From contig DLGC01000009.1 in NCBI GenBank assembly GCA_002482525.1, forward strand, positions 1 through 13,358: a stretch of 13,358 nucleotides of DNA, given 5' to 3'. This stretch comes from Propionibacteriaceae bacterium UBA7704. GTDB lineage: Bacteria; Actinomycetota; Actinomycetes; Propionibacteriales; Propionibacteriaceae. The position numbers and the translations under genes are program-made. A model generated the notes under the pieces. It did no database searches, was not told the origin of the DNA, and saw only the letters and a list, made by a program, of their open reading frames with translations. Shown here piece by piece: positions 1-7,942 of the stretch (its first letter is position 1; the number at the start of each line of letters is the position of its first letter).

Positions 1-713
1 ACCCCAAGGCCGACTCCACCCGCTTGCTGCTCGGCGGTCTCGCTCAGCGCTCGGTGCTGGACACTCTCCGGATCGAGGGCGAGGACGTCGAACTCGATGA
101 CGTGCTGGCAACCGGGTTCAGCGAATCCCGTTGCGTGGAGTCCGGTGGCCCCGAGCCGGGCGTCGGCTGCGCCGGCCGCGGCATCATCACCTCCATCAAC
201 CTGCTCGAGCGCCTGGGCGCCTACGAGGAAGATCTCGACTACGTCTTCTACGACGTCCTCGGTGACGTGGTGTGTGGCGGGTTTGCCATGCCGATCCGCG
301 AAGGCAAGGCCGAGGAAATCTACATCGTGGCATCCGGCGAGATGATGGCCATGTACGCCGCGAACAACATCTGCAAGGGCATCAAGAAGTTCGCCTCCAC
401 CGGCACCGTCCGGCTGGGCGGCATCATCTGCAACAGCCGCAAGGTCGACAACGAGTACGAGCTGATCGATCACTTCGCCAAGGAACTCGGCACCCAGATG
501 ATCCACTTCGTCCCCCGGGACAACGACGTGCAGCGCGCCGAGATCAACAAGAAGACCGTCATCGAGTGGGACCCGACCTGCCATCAGGCCGACGAGTACC
601 GCACCCTGGCAGCCAACATCGAGGGCAACGACATGTTCATCATCCCCAAGCCCATGGAGGTCGACACCTTGGAGAGCCTCCTGCTCGAGCACGGCATGCT
701 CGACGTCGCCTGA
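1..713 (+). CDS. nifH: Nitrogenase Fe protein NifH (5'-truncated by window edge)
   Basis: Dinitrogenase reductase: a homodimeric ATPase that passes electrons from ferredoxin or flavodoxin to the MoFe protein, and also takes part in cofactor maturation. The reading frame is open from base 3, where the sequence begins PKADSTR, matching about residue 40 of known NifH. The start and the P-loop therefore lie outside the window. Both [4Fe-4S] ligands are visible: Cys in GPEPGVGCAGRG (codon 168-170) and Cys in DVVCGGFAMP (273-275). The Arg of CAGRG (177-179) is the residue ADP-ribosylated by DraT in some bacteria. The sequence after STR (LLLGGLAQ, SVLDTL, VELDD) and the short C-terminus ending near EHGMLDVA resemble clostridial-type NifH more than the Azotobacter/Frankia type. 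The stop is TGA, and nifD follows after 25 nt in the same operon. Confidence 0.98.
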   Translation, partial: PKADSTRLLLGGLAQRSVLDTLRIEGEDVELDDVLATGFSESRCVESGGPEPGVGCAGRGIITSINLLERLGAYEEDLDYVFYDVLGDVVCGGFAMPIREGKAEEIYIVASGEMMAMYAANNICKGIKKFASTGTVRLGGIICNSRKVDNEYELIDHFAKELGTQMIHFVPRDNDVQRAEINKKTVIEWDPTCHQADEYRTLAANIEGNDMFIIPKPMEVDTLESLLLEHGMLDVA

Positions 714-738
714 TCCGATCACCGTCTGAGGAGCACCC

Positions 739-2451
739 ATGAAGAAGCCCGAGCTGGCCCCCACGTTGCCTGCCAAGGCACTGGCCGCCGTCGACTTGGA
801 CGCGGTGGCCGCCATCGACCTGTCTCGTCCCGAGCCAGGACTGTCCATGCCGATGAACTCGCCGGATCCGGAGGCGCTTGCGAAGACCTTGGTGCGGGCC
901 TACCCGCCCAAGGTGCTGCGCAAGCGGTCCCGCCATATCAAGATCAACGACCCGGTCGAGATTCCGAAGATCGAGGCCAATACGCGCACCGCACCCGGCA
1001 TCATCACCCAGCGCGGCTGCTGTTATGCAGGCTGCAAGGGCGTGGTGCTCGGGCCGATCACCGACATCGTGCACATCGTGCACGGTCCGGTGGGGTGCTC
1101 CTACTACGCGTGGATGACCCGGCGCAACCAGGCCGACGTCGCCGACGAGGATCAGAACTTCCTGAACTACGCCTTCACCACCGACATGAGCGAGAACGAG
1201 ATCATCTTCGGTGGCGAGCAAAAACTGGCGCAGGCCATTCAGGAGGCCTACGACCTGTTCCATCCCAAGGCGATCGCGGTGTTCTCCACCTGCCCGGTCG
1301 GTCTGATCGGTGACGATGTGCATGCGGTCGCTCGCCAGATGAAGGAGCAGTTGGGGATCAACATCTTCGGCTTCTCCTGCGAGGGCTACAAGGGGGTCAG
1401 CCAGTCGGCCGGCCACCACATCGCCAACAACGGGTTGTTCACCAATGTGGTCGGCACCGAGGAACTGCCTGCGGCGGAGAAGACCAACCCCTTCCGGGTC
1501 AACATGCTGGGTGAATACAACATCGGCGGTGACGCGTTCGAGATCGAGCGCATGCTCAATCGATGCGGTATCCAGTTGATCTCCACCTTCAGCGGCAATG
1601 TGCAGTATTCCGAGATCGCCCGCTCCGCCGATGCGAACCTCAACCTCATCCAGTGCCATCGCTCGATCAACTACATGGCCGAGATGATGGAATCCAAGTA
1701 CGGCATTCCGTGGCTGAAGGTGAACTTCATCGGTGCGGAGTCGACCGCCAAGAGCCTGCGAAAGATCGGACGCTACTTCGGCGACCCGGACCTGATCGCA
1801 CGCATCGAGGTCGTCATCGCCCAGGAGATGGCCGAGGTGGAACCCGTTCGCCACCAGGTGCGTTCACGGGTCAACGGACGTCCGGTCATGCTCTACGTCG
1901 GTGGTTCCCGGGCCCATCACTATCAGGCGCTGTTCGCTGACATGGGAATGCCGGTGGTTTCGGCCGGCTATGAGTTCGCTCACCGCGATGACTACGAGGG
2001 CTCGGCGATGGCTGACACCATCACCATCGACGCCGACTCCCGCGCCATCGAGGAACTCGAAATCGGCCCCGATCCGGTGCGCTTCAACCCTCGCAAGACG
2101 GAGGAAGAGCTCGCCGAGTTGGAGGCCAAGGGCCTGAAGATGCACGACTACGAAGGCATGATGCCCGAGATGGCCCAGGGTTCCCTGGTCGTCGATGACA
2201 TCTCGCACGTGGAACTCGAGATGTTGATCGAGGCCCATAAGCCTGCGCTGGTCTGCTCTGGCATCAAAGACAAGTACGTCATCGAGAAGATGGGCGTGCC
2301 CTGCAAGCAGCTCCACAACTACGACTACGGCGGCCCCTACGCCGGGTTCAAGGGTGCGGTCAACTTCTACATCGAGATCGATCGCATGGTCAACGCCGAA
2401 GTCTGGCGCCTCGTCACTCCGCCGTGGGCGGCCAAGAAGAAGTCGGCCTGA
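739..2451 (+). CDS. nifD: Nitrogenase MoFe protein alpha chain NifD, anaerobe type
   Basis: Alpha subunit of dinitrogenase, the site of N2 reduction in the alpha2beta2 MoFe protein. P-cluster ligands are Cys94 (QRGC), Cys120 (GPVGC) and Cys185 (STCPVGLIGDD). FeMo-cofactor ligands are Cys306 (IQCHRS) and His526 (QLHNYDYGGPY). Active-site neighbours Val102, Arg128, Gln222 and His226 (SQSAGHH) match Azotobacter V70, R96, Q191 and H195. At 570 residues it is longer than the 480-490 of the Azotobacter type. About 32 extra residues lie at the Ala/Leu/Pro-rich N-terminus, and an insertion at roughly 430-490 (DADSRAIEEL to QGSLVVDD) is characteristic of clostridial NifD. ATG 739 is chosen because GAGGAG (728-733) sits 5 nt upstream. 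The next in-frame ATG (847) would remove most of the extension and has a poorer ribosome site. nifK follows after 14 nt. Confidence 0.98.
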   Translation: MKKPELAPTLPAKALAAVDLDAVAAIDLSRPEPGLSMPMNSPDPEALAKTLVRAYPPKVLRKRSRHIKINDPVEIPKIEANTRTAPGIITQRGCCYAGCKGVVLGPITDIVHIVHGPVGCSYYAWMTRRNQADVADEDQNFLNYAFTTDMSENEIIFGGEQKLAQAIQEAYDLFHPKAIAVFSTCPVGLIGDDVHAVARQMKEQLGINIFGFSCEGYKGVSQSAGHHIANNGLFTNVVGTEELPAAEKTNPFRVNMLGEYNIGGDAFEIERMLNRCGIQLISTFSGNVQYSEIARSADANLNLIQCHRSINYMAEMMESKYGIPWLKVNFIGAESTAKSLRKIGRYFGDPDLIARIEVVIAQEMAEVEPVRHQVRSRVNGRPVMLYVGGSRAHHYQALFADMGMPVVSAGYEFAHRDDYEGSAMADTITIDADSRAIEELEIGPDPVRFNPRKTEEELAELEAKGLKMHDYEGMMPEMAQGSLVVDDISHVELEMLIEAHKPALVCSGIKDKYVIEKMGVPCKQLHNYDYGGPYAGFKGAVNFYIEIDRMVNAEVWRLVTPPWAAKKKSA

Positions 2452-2456
2452 AAGGA
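2451..2456 (+). promoter_or_regulatory. Ribosome binding site fixing the nifK start
   Basis: AAAGGA begins on the last base of the nifD stop codon and lies 9 nt before ATG 2466. The open frame extends upstream to a GTG at 2424, but that start would lie inside nifD and has no Shine-Dalgarno sequence. Homology to clostridial NifK also begins at ATG 2466 (MLKHTPNEV). Confidence 0.75.
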
Positions 2457-2465
2457 ATCGGACTC

Positions 2466-3848
2466 ATGCTGAAGCACACACCTAATGAGGTCACCGAGCG
2501 CAGCGCGCTGCGCATCAATCCGGCCAAGACCTGCCAGCCGATCGGCGCCATGTACGCCGCCTTGGGTATCCACCGGTGCCTGCCGTACTCCCACGGCTCG
2601 CAGGGTTGCTGCTCCTATCACCGCAGCCACCTGACCCGGCACTTCAAGGAGCCGGTGATGGCCGCCACCAGTTCGTTCACCGAGGGTGCCTCGGTGTTCG
2701 GCGGGCAGCCGAACCTGTTGCAGGGCCTGAACACGGTGTTCACGACCTACAACCCTGATGTCGTCGCGGTCCACACCACCTGCCTGTCGGAGACCATCGG
2801 TGACGACATTCCGCAGATCGTGGGCGAAGCCAAGCGTCAGGAGCTGATCCCCGAAGGCAAGCACGTCTTCCACGCCAGCACGCCCAGCTATGTGGGCTCG
2901 CATGTGGTCGGCTTCGCCAATATGTGCACCGCGATGGCGAACTACTTCGCCGTCGAGATCAAGGACACCAAGCGCAAGAGCACCGACAAGGTGCAGGTGA
3001 ACATCGCACCGGGCTTCGTTGATCCGTCTGATATGCGGGAGTTGCGTCGGCTGGCCGAGGGCACCGGGCTGAAGGTGACCATGTTCCCCGACACTTCCGG
3101 TGTCATGGACGCACCCCAAACCGGCCAGCACATCTTCTATCCCGAAGGCGGCACCACCGTCGAGGAGCTTCAGAACCTCGGCCGCGGTGTGGCCACTCTG
3201 GGACTGGGCTGGTGGGCCTCGCGGGAGGCTGCTATCGCAGTGGAGAAGAAGGCCTACGTTCCTCGCGAGATCCTGGATCTTCCGATTGGGATCGGTGCCA
3301 CGGACCGTTTCATGGCCAAGCTTCAGTTCCGCGGCGGCGAGCTCACCCACGAGCTGGAGAACGAGCGGGGACGGCTGGTCGACCTGATGGTCGATACCCA
3401 GCAGCACTTCCACGGCAAGAAGGTCGCCATCTTCGGTGATCCGGATCACGTACTGGCGTTGACCGAGTTCGCTCGTGACCTGGGCATGATTCCGGTGCAC
3501 GTACTGACCGGTACGCCGGGCAAGCGGTTCGTGAGCGAGGCTGAGCGGATTCTCGGCCCCAAGGCCGGCAACATCAAGGTGGAAGGTGACCTGTTCACGC
3601 TGCACCAGTGGATCAAGGCCGAGCCGGTGGACCTGCTGCTGGGCAACACCTACGGCAAGTACATCGCCCGCGCCGAGGACATCCCGTTCGTCCGGGTGGG
3701 CTGGCCGATTCTGGATCGGGTTGGCCACGGCCTGATGCCGACCGTCGGCTACGCCGGCGCGGTGCGGCTGCTGGTCAAGATGATCGACGCACTGCTGGAT
3801 CGTCGAGATCGCGACTCCGTCGATCACGAGTTCGAACTGGTGCTGTGA
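2466..3848 (+). CDS. nifK: Nitrogenase MoFe protein beta chain NifK, anaerobe type
   Basis: Beta subunit of dinitrogenase, which shares the P-cluster with NifD and docks the Fe protein. From ATG 2466 it is 460 residues long, close to the 458 of C. pasteurianum and shorter than the roughly 520 of Azotobacter, because the long N-terminal extension is missing. P-cluster ligands are Cys23 (KTCQP), Cys48 (GSQGC) and Cys106 (HTTCLSETIGDD). Other family blocks are TSSFTEGASVFGG (68-80), TPSYVGSH and FPDTSGVMDAP in the middle, and GNTYGKYIARAEDIPFVR with GHGLMPTVGYAGA near the C-terminus. No internal stops or frame breaks. The stop TGA overlaps the nifE ATG by one base (TGATG at 3846-3850), so the scaffold gene is probably translationally coupled to nifK. 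Confidence 0.98.
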   Translation: MLKHTPNEVTERSALRINPAKTCQPIGAMYAALGIHRCLPYSHGSQGCCSYHRSHLTRHFKEPVMAATSSFTEGASVFGGQPNLLQGLNTVFTTYNPDVVAVHTTCLSETIGDDIPQIVGEAKRQELIPEGKHVFHASTPSYVGSHVVGFANMCTAMANYFAVEIKDTKRKSTDKVQVNIAPGFVDPSDMRELRRLAEGTGLKVTMFPDTSGVMDAPQTGQHIFYPEGGTTVEELQNLGRGVATLGLGWWASREAAIAVEKKAYVPREILDLPIGIGATDRFMAKLQFRGGELTHELENERGRLVDLMVDTQQHFHGKKVAIFGDPDHVLALTEFARDLGMIPVHVLTGTPGKRFVSEAERILGPKAGNIKVEGDLFTLHQWIKAEPVDLLLGNTYGKYIARAEDIPFVRVGWPILDRVGHGLMPTVGYAGAVRLLVKMIDALLDRRDRDSVDHEFELVL

Positions 3849-5212
3849 TGACCGAGGTGTTGGCCGCACGAGCCGGACAGGTTATTCGAAGCGGGGTTGG
3901 AACCAAGAAGGCCATCGACTGCGAGAAGCAGTCGGTCGCCGGCTCGGTCAGCCAGCGCGCGTGCACCTTCTGTGGTTCGCGGGTGGTGCTGTATCCGATT
4001 GCGGATGCGGTGCACCTGGTGCACGGCCCGATCGGCTGTGCGGTCTACACCTGGGATATTCGCGGGGCGCTGTCCAGTGGCCCCGAACTGCACCGACTGA
4101 GCTTCTCCACCGATCTTCGCGAGCGCCATGTGGTGTTCGGCGGGGAGCGTCAGCTCGAGGACAGCTTGGTCGAACTCATCGAACGACACCATCCGGCGGC
4201 GGCGTTCGTCTACGCCACCTGCATCGTCGGCGTCATCGGTGATGACGTGGGCGCCGTCTGCCGGACGGTGTCGGAGAAGTACGGCATCCCGGTGGTGCCG
4301 GTGCAGTCCGAGGGTTTTCAGGGCTCCAAGAAGCAGGGCTACGACGCAGCCTGCGAAGCCTTGATGACGCTGATCGGCACCGCCGACACCGATGGCATCA
4401 GCAAGCACAGCGTGAACATCCTGGGCGACTTCAACCTCGCCGGCGAGATCTGGATCATCACCGAGTACCTGCGCCGCATGGGCGTGGAGGTGGTGGCCAA
4501 CCTCACCGGGGACGGCCGGGTGGACGACATTCGCCGCTCGCACGGGGCGGCCCTGAACCTGGTGCAATGCTCGGGCTCGACCACCCAACTCGCCATCCAG
4601 ATGCAGGCCAAATACGGCATCCCGTTCAAGAAGGTCTCCTATTTCGGGATCGACGACATGGCCGCGGCGCTGTACGCGGTGGCCGAGCACTTCAAAGACC
4701 CCGAGATGTTGGAACGCACCCGCGAACTGGTCAGCGGCGAGATCGCCGAGATTCTGCCGGTCATCGAAGAGTGCCGCCGCGATTTGGAAGGCAAGCGGGC
4801 CGCGATCTATGTCGGCGGCGCGTTCAAGGCCATCTCGCTGGTCAAAGCGCTGCGCCTGCTGGGCATGAAGACGGTGTTGGCCGGCAGCCAGACCGGCACC
4901 CCCGATGATTACGAGTACCTCACCGATCTGTGCGATGAGGGAACCGTGATCGTGGACGACTCCAATCCCGCCGAGTTGTCAGCCTTCCTGGCCGAAGGCA
5001 AGGCCGACCTGTTCGTCGGCGGCGTCAAAGAGCGTCCCTTGGCCTACAAGCTGGGCGTGGCTTTCTGTGATCACAACCACGAACGCAAGCTGCCCCTCGA
5101 GGGCTTCGTCGGCATGGCGAACTTTGCCCGCGAGGTTCGCGATTCGGTGTGTAGCCCGGTATGGCAGTTCGCGCCTCGGCACCAAGCCAACGCGGCAGTG
5201 AAGGAGGCCTGA
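3848..5212 (+). CDS. nifE: FeMo-cofactor scaffold NifE
   Basis: Alpha-like half of the NifEN scaffold (NifD paralogue), on which the NifB product is converted into FeMo-cofactor by addition of Mo and homocitrate. From ATG 3848 the product is 454 residues. Bridging-cluster cysteines are conserved: Cys39 (RACTFCG), Cys64 (HGPIGC) and Cys125 (YATCIVGVIGDD). Cys241 (NLVQCSGST) is the equivalent of the NifD cofactor cysteine. The NifD His195 region reads SEGFQGSKKQGY here (154-165), as expected for NifE rather than NifD. The frame is open upstream to 3608, but those codons lie within nifK, so ATG 3848 with its TGATG overlap is the start. There is no clear Shine-Dalgarno sequence, consistent with coupled translation. 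nifN starts 1 nt after the stop. Confidence 0.96.
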   Translation: MTEVLAARAGQVIRSGVGTKKAIDCEKQSVAGSVSQRACTFCGSRVVLYPIADAVHLVHGPIGCAVYTWDIRGALSSGPELHRLSFSTDLRERHVVFGGERQLEDSLVELIERHHPAAAFVYATCIVGVIGDDVGAVCRTVSEKYGIPVVPVQSEGFQGSKKQGYDAACEALMTLIGTADTDGISKHSVNILGDFNLAGEIWIITEYLRRMGVEVVANLTGDGRVDDIRRSHGAALNLVQCSGSTTQLAIQMQAKYGIPFKKVSYFGIDDMAAALYAVAEHFKDPEMLERTRELVSGEIAEILPVIEECRRDLEGKRAAIYVGGAFKAISLVKALRLLGMKTVLAGSQTGTPDDYEYLTDLCDEGTVIVDDSNPAELSAFLAEGKADLFVGGVKERPLAYKLGVAFCDHNHERKLPLEGFVGMANFAREVRDSVCSPVWQFAPRHQANAAVKEA

Positions 5213-5213
5213 G

Positions 5214-6629
5214 ATGACCACCAAGACCCTCCCCTTGGCCGATCAGGACAAGACCGCCTGCTCCACCCCGACCAAGTCGACCTCGACGACGAATGCCTGC
5301 CGGATGTGCATGCCGCTGGGCGCCTGCCTGGCCTACACCGGCTTCGAGCGCACGGTGCCGTTCCTTCACGGCTCACAAGGGTGCGCGACCTATATCCGCC
5401 GCTATCTGATCAGCCACTTCGCCGAGCCGATGGACATCGCGTCCTCCTCGGTCGGAGAGGCAGCCACCGTCTTCGGCGGCGAGGCGAATCTGCGCACCGG
5501 TGTGGCCAATGTGACCCGGGTGTACTCCCCGGCGATGATCGGGCTGGCGTCCACCTGCCTGACCGAGACCATCGGTGAGGATGTCGACTCCATGATTCGC
5601 CGCATTGCCCATCCCACTGAAGGGCTGACTGCGCAAACCGGGCAGGAGATTCCGCAACTGGTCTTTGCGCCCACCCCGTCCTATGCCGGCACCCATGCCG
5701 ACGGCTTCCATGCCGCGGTCAAGGCGGTCGTGGTCGAACAGGCGGTGGCCGGTGAGACATCGCAGAAGGTCAATCTGTTCCCCGGAATCGTGTCCACCGC
5801 CGACCTGCGCCATCTGCTGGAAATCAGCGCTGGCTACGGCGTCGAACCGATTCTGATGCCGGACTACTCCGACCGTATGGATGGTTCCAGTGCCGCCCGC
5901 TACGACATGATTCCCGAAGGCGGCACCACCGCCGATCAAGTCGCAGCCAGCGGTTCAGCTCAGGCGTCCATCACCTTGGGCGGTCTGGTGACTCCCGGTG
6001 TCGATCTGGCCGGGGAGTACTTGGCCAAGACCTTCTCCGTGCCGCATAGCCATCTGCCCATGCCGATCGGGATCCGGCTGACCGATGAGTTCACCGATCG
6101 CTTGAGTGAGCTGTCCGGGGCGGAGATGCCGACCTGGCTGGCCAAGGAGCGTGGCCGCCTCATCGACGCCTACATCGACGGCCACAAATACGGTGCCGGA
6201 CGCACCGCCATCGTGTTCGGCGATGAGGATCTGGTGGTCGGCGTGGCCAGCTTCCTGGCCGAGATCGGCATCAAACCACTCCTGGTGGCCAGCGGCGGAC
6301 GCTCCGGCTTCCTGGCCTCCGAGATCGCTCGGATCAACCCCGACCTGCCCGACATCGAGGTGCTCGACGACGGCGACTTCAACGAGATCGAGGCTCGCGC
6401 CAAAGAACTCAAGCCCGATCTGCTGATCGGCCACTCCAAGGGATATGCCACCTCGCGGCGGCTGAACATCCCGCTGGTGAGGGTCGGCCTGCCGATCCAC
6501 GACCGGGTCGGCGGCCAGCGACTGCTGCACCTGGGCTACCGCGGAACTCAGGAACTGTTCGATCGGGTGATCAACACCTTGATCCAGGTTCGCCAAGACG
6601 AATCCGAAGTCGGCTACTCCTACATGTGA
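5214..6629 (+). CDS. nifN: FeMo-cofactor scaffold NifN
   Basis: Beta-like half of the NifEN scaffold (NifK paralogue), acting with NifE. It has 471 residues. The Cys-rich N-terminal block ACRMCMPLGAC (Cys29, 32, 38) is followed by HGSQGC (Cys57) and TYIRRYLISHFAEP, the usual NifN signature. STCLTETIGEDV (about residue 113 on) is the region equivalent to the third P-cluster cysteine of NifK, and FAPTPSYAGTHADGF and MPDYSDRMDG follow. The C-terminal block HDRVGGQRLLHLGYRG is typical of NifN/NifK. ATG 5214 has a strong AAGGAGG at 5201-5207 inside the end of nifE. The first 27 residues are Thr/Ser/Lys-rich and look disordered. nifN and nifB are separate genes here, 10 nt apart, whereas C. pasteurianum has a fused nifN-B. 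Confidence 0.96.
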   Translation: MTTKTLPLADQDKTACSTPTKSTSTTNACRMCMPLGACLAYTGFERTVPFLHGSQGCATYIRRYLISHFAEPMDIASSSVGEAATVFGGEANLRTGVANVTRVYSPAMIGLASTCLTETIGEDVDSMIRRIAHPTEGLTAQTGQEIPQLVFAPTPSYAGTHADGFHAAVKAVVVEQAVAGETSQKVNLFPGIVSTADLRHLLEISAGYGVEPILMPDYSDRMDGSSAARYDMIPEGGTTADQVAASGSAQASITLGGLVTPGVDLAGEYLAKTFSVPHSHLPMPIGIRLTDEFTDRLSELSGAEMPTWLAKERGRLIDAYIDGHKYGAGRTAIVFGDEDLVVGVASFLAEIGIKPLLVASGGRSGFLASEIARINPDLPDIEVLDDGDFNEIEARAKELKPDLLIGHSKGYATSRRLNIPLVRVGLPIHDRVGGQRLLHLGYRGTQELFDRVINTLIQVRQDESEVGYSYM

Positions 6630-6639
6630 AGGGCTCATC

Positions 6640-7920
6640 ATGACTGCACCCCTGACCCCGACGAAGCTCCCGATCAGTGAGCATCCCTGTTTTGATGAGG
6701 CTGCTGCGGCTCGTACCGCGCGGGTTCATCTGCCGGTGGCACCCAAGTGCAATGTGCAATGCAACTACTGCAACCGCAAGTTCGACTGTGTCTCGGAATC
6801 CCGGCCCGGGGTGTCGTCCCAGGTCCTCACCCCTGAGGAAGCACTGCGCTATGTGGATGCGGTGCGTGCTGATCTGCCGAACCTGGCCGTAGTGGGCATC
6901 GCCGGGCCTGGTGACCCGTTCGCCAACGCCGACAAGACGCTGCGCACCTTCGAGCTAGTCAAGGCCAAGCACCCCGACCTGCTGCTGTGTGTCTCCAGCA
7001 ACGGCTTGGAGTTAGCCCACCATCTGGATGCGGTGGCCGAGTTGGACATCAGCCACGTCACCATCACCATGAACACCACCGACCCCGACATCGGCGGACA
7101 GATCTACAAATGGGTGCGCGACAACAAGCAGATCTATCGCGGTCGCGAGGCCGGCGAGTTGGTGCTGGAGCGCCAGTTGGCCTCCATCGCCGGACTCAAA
7201 CAACGCGGCGTCACGGTCAAGATCAACACCATTCTGGTGCCCGGCGTCACCGACGAAGGCATCGCCGACGTCGCCCGCGTCGCGGCCGAGTTGGGTGCTG
7301 ACACCATGAACAACATTCCGCTCTACCCCGTCGAAGGCACCCTGTTCGGCAGCCTGGCCGAACCCACCACCGAACAGATCGCCAAAGCCCACACCGACAC
7401 AAAAGCCCACATCAACCTGATGGCCCACTGCCAACGCTGCCGCGCCGATGCCGTCGGCCTACTCGGCGATGCCCACAGCCAACAAGCCATCGACCGATTG
7501 ATGGCAGCCAAGGCCCCCGCCAAGGACCGACCCAACATCGCTGTGGTCAGCCAAGAAGGCTACCTGGTCAACCAGCACCTCGGCGGCGCCGACGAAATCC
7601 TCATCTACGAAAACACCAACACCGACGGACACATCACCCCACACCTCGTGGATCGTCGGCGCACCCCTGCCGCCGGCGGCGGAGCCGGACGCTGGGCCAT
7701 GCTCGCCGGAATCCTGTCCGACTGCAAAGCACTCATCTGCAACCAGATCGGCGAAACACCCCGCCAAGTACTCATCAGCTCCGGGCTGAACGTCTACGAA
7801 TCCGACGGACTCATCAGCGAAGCCGTCACCGACGTCTTCGCCGGCAACCAACCCCGCCGCGCACTACCCCCACGGGACTGCAAGACCTCGTGCTCGGGGC
7901 CAGGCACCGGCTGCGGCTAA
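6640..7920 (+). CDS. nifB: Radical-SAM cofactor synthase NifB with C-terminal NifX-like domain
   Basis: Cytosolic radical-SAM enzyme that fuses two [4Fe-4S] clusters and inserts carbide to make NifB-co, the FeMo-cofactor core. Residues 30-290 form the radical-SAM part: CNVQCNYC gives the CX3CX2C motif (Cys37, 41, 44), followed by RKFDC (Cys50), ESRPGV (53-58) and GIAGPGDP (87-93). HCQRC (Cys264/267) is the conserved second Cys pair. Residues 299-405 (AVVSQEGYLVNQHLGGADEI, ENTNTDG, GILSDCKALIC) form a dinitrogenase-cofactor-binding (NifX/NafY-type) domain. The protein ends in a Cys-containing tail (Cys414, 418, 425 of 426). ATG 6640 has GAAGGG at 6628-6633, overlapping the nifN stop. The stop is TAA, while the rest of the operon uses TGA or TAG, and synonymous codon choice changes in the 3' part (GAA and CAA preferred). 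Confidence 0.97.
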   Translation: MTAPLTPTKLPISEHPCFDEAAAARTARVHLPVAPKCNVQCNYCNRKFDCVSESRPGVSSQVLTPEEALRYVDAVRADLPNLAVVGIAGPGDPFANADKTLRTFELVKAKHPDLLLCVSSNGLELAHHLDAVAELDISHVTITMNTTDPDIGGQIYKWVRDNKQIYRGREAGELVLERQLASIAGLKQRGVTVKINTILVPGVTDEGIADVARVAAELGADTMNNIPLYPVEGTLFGSLAEPTTEQIAKAHTDTKAHINLMAHCQRCRADAVGLLGDAHSQQAIDRLMAAKAPAKDRPNIAVVSQEGYLVNQHLGGADEILIYENTNTDGHITPHLVDRRRTPAAGGGAGRWAMLAGILSDCKALICNQIGETPRQVLISSGLNVYESDGLISEAVTDVFAGNQPRRALPPRDCKTSCSGPGTGCG

Positions 7921-7942
7921 CCGCCACCACAAGGAGGCCACC

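Noticed and set aside
640..1854. Long minus-strand open frame (404 codons) opposite nifD
   Set aside because: It lies antisense to a fully conserved nifD, its translation resembles no family I know, and long antisense frames are expected in high-GC genes with G/C third positions.
2367..3869. 500-codon minus-strand open frame covering nifK
   Set aside because: It mirrors nifK in the complementary wobble frame, has low-complexity Arg/Gln/His/Val-rich translation and no plausible ribosome site, so it is a compositional shadow.
6640..7942. nifN-nifB fusion as in C. pasteurianum
   Set aside because: nifN has its own stop (TGA 6627-6629), and nifB starts 10 nt later with its own ribosome site and a different frame.
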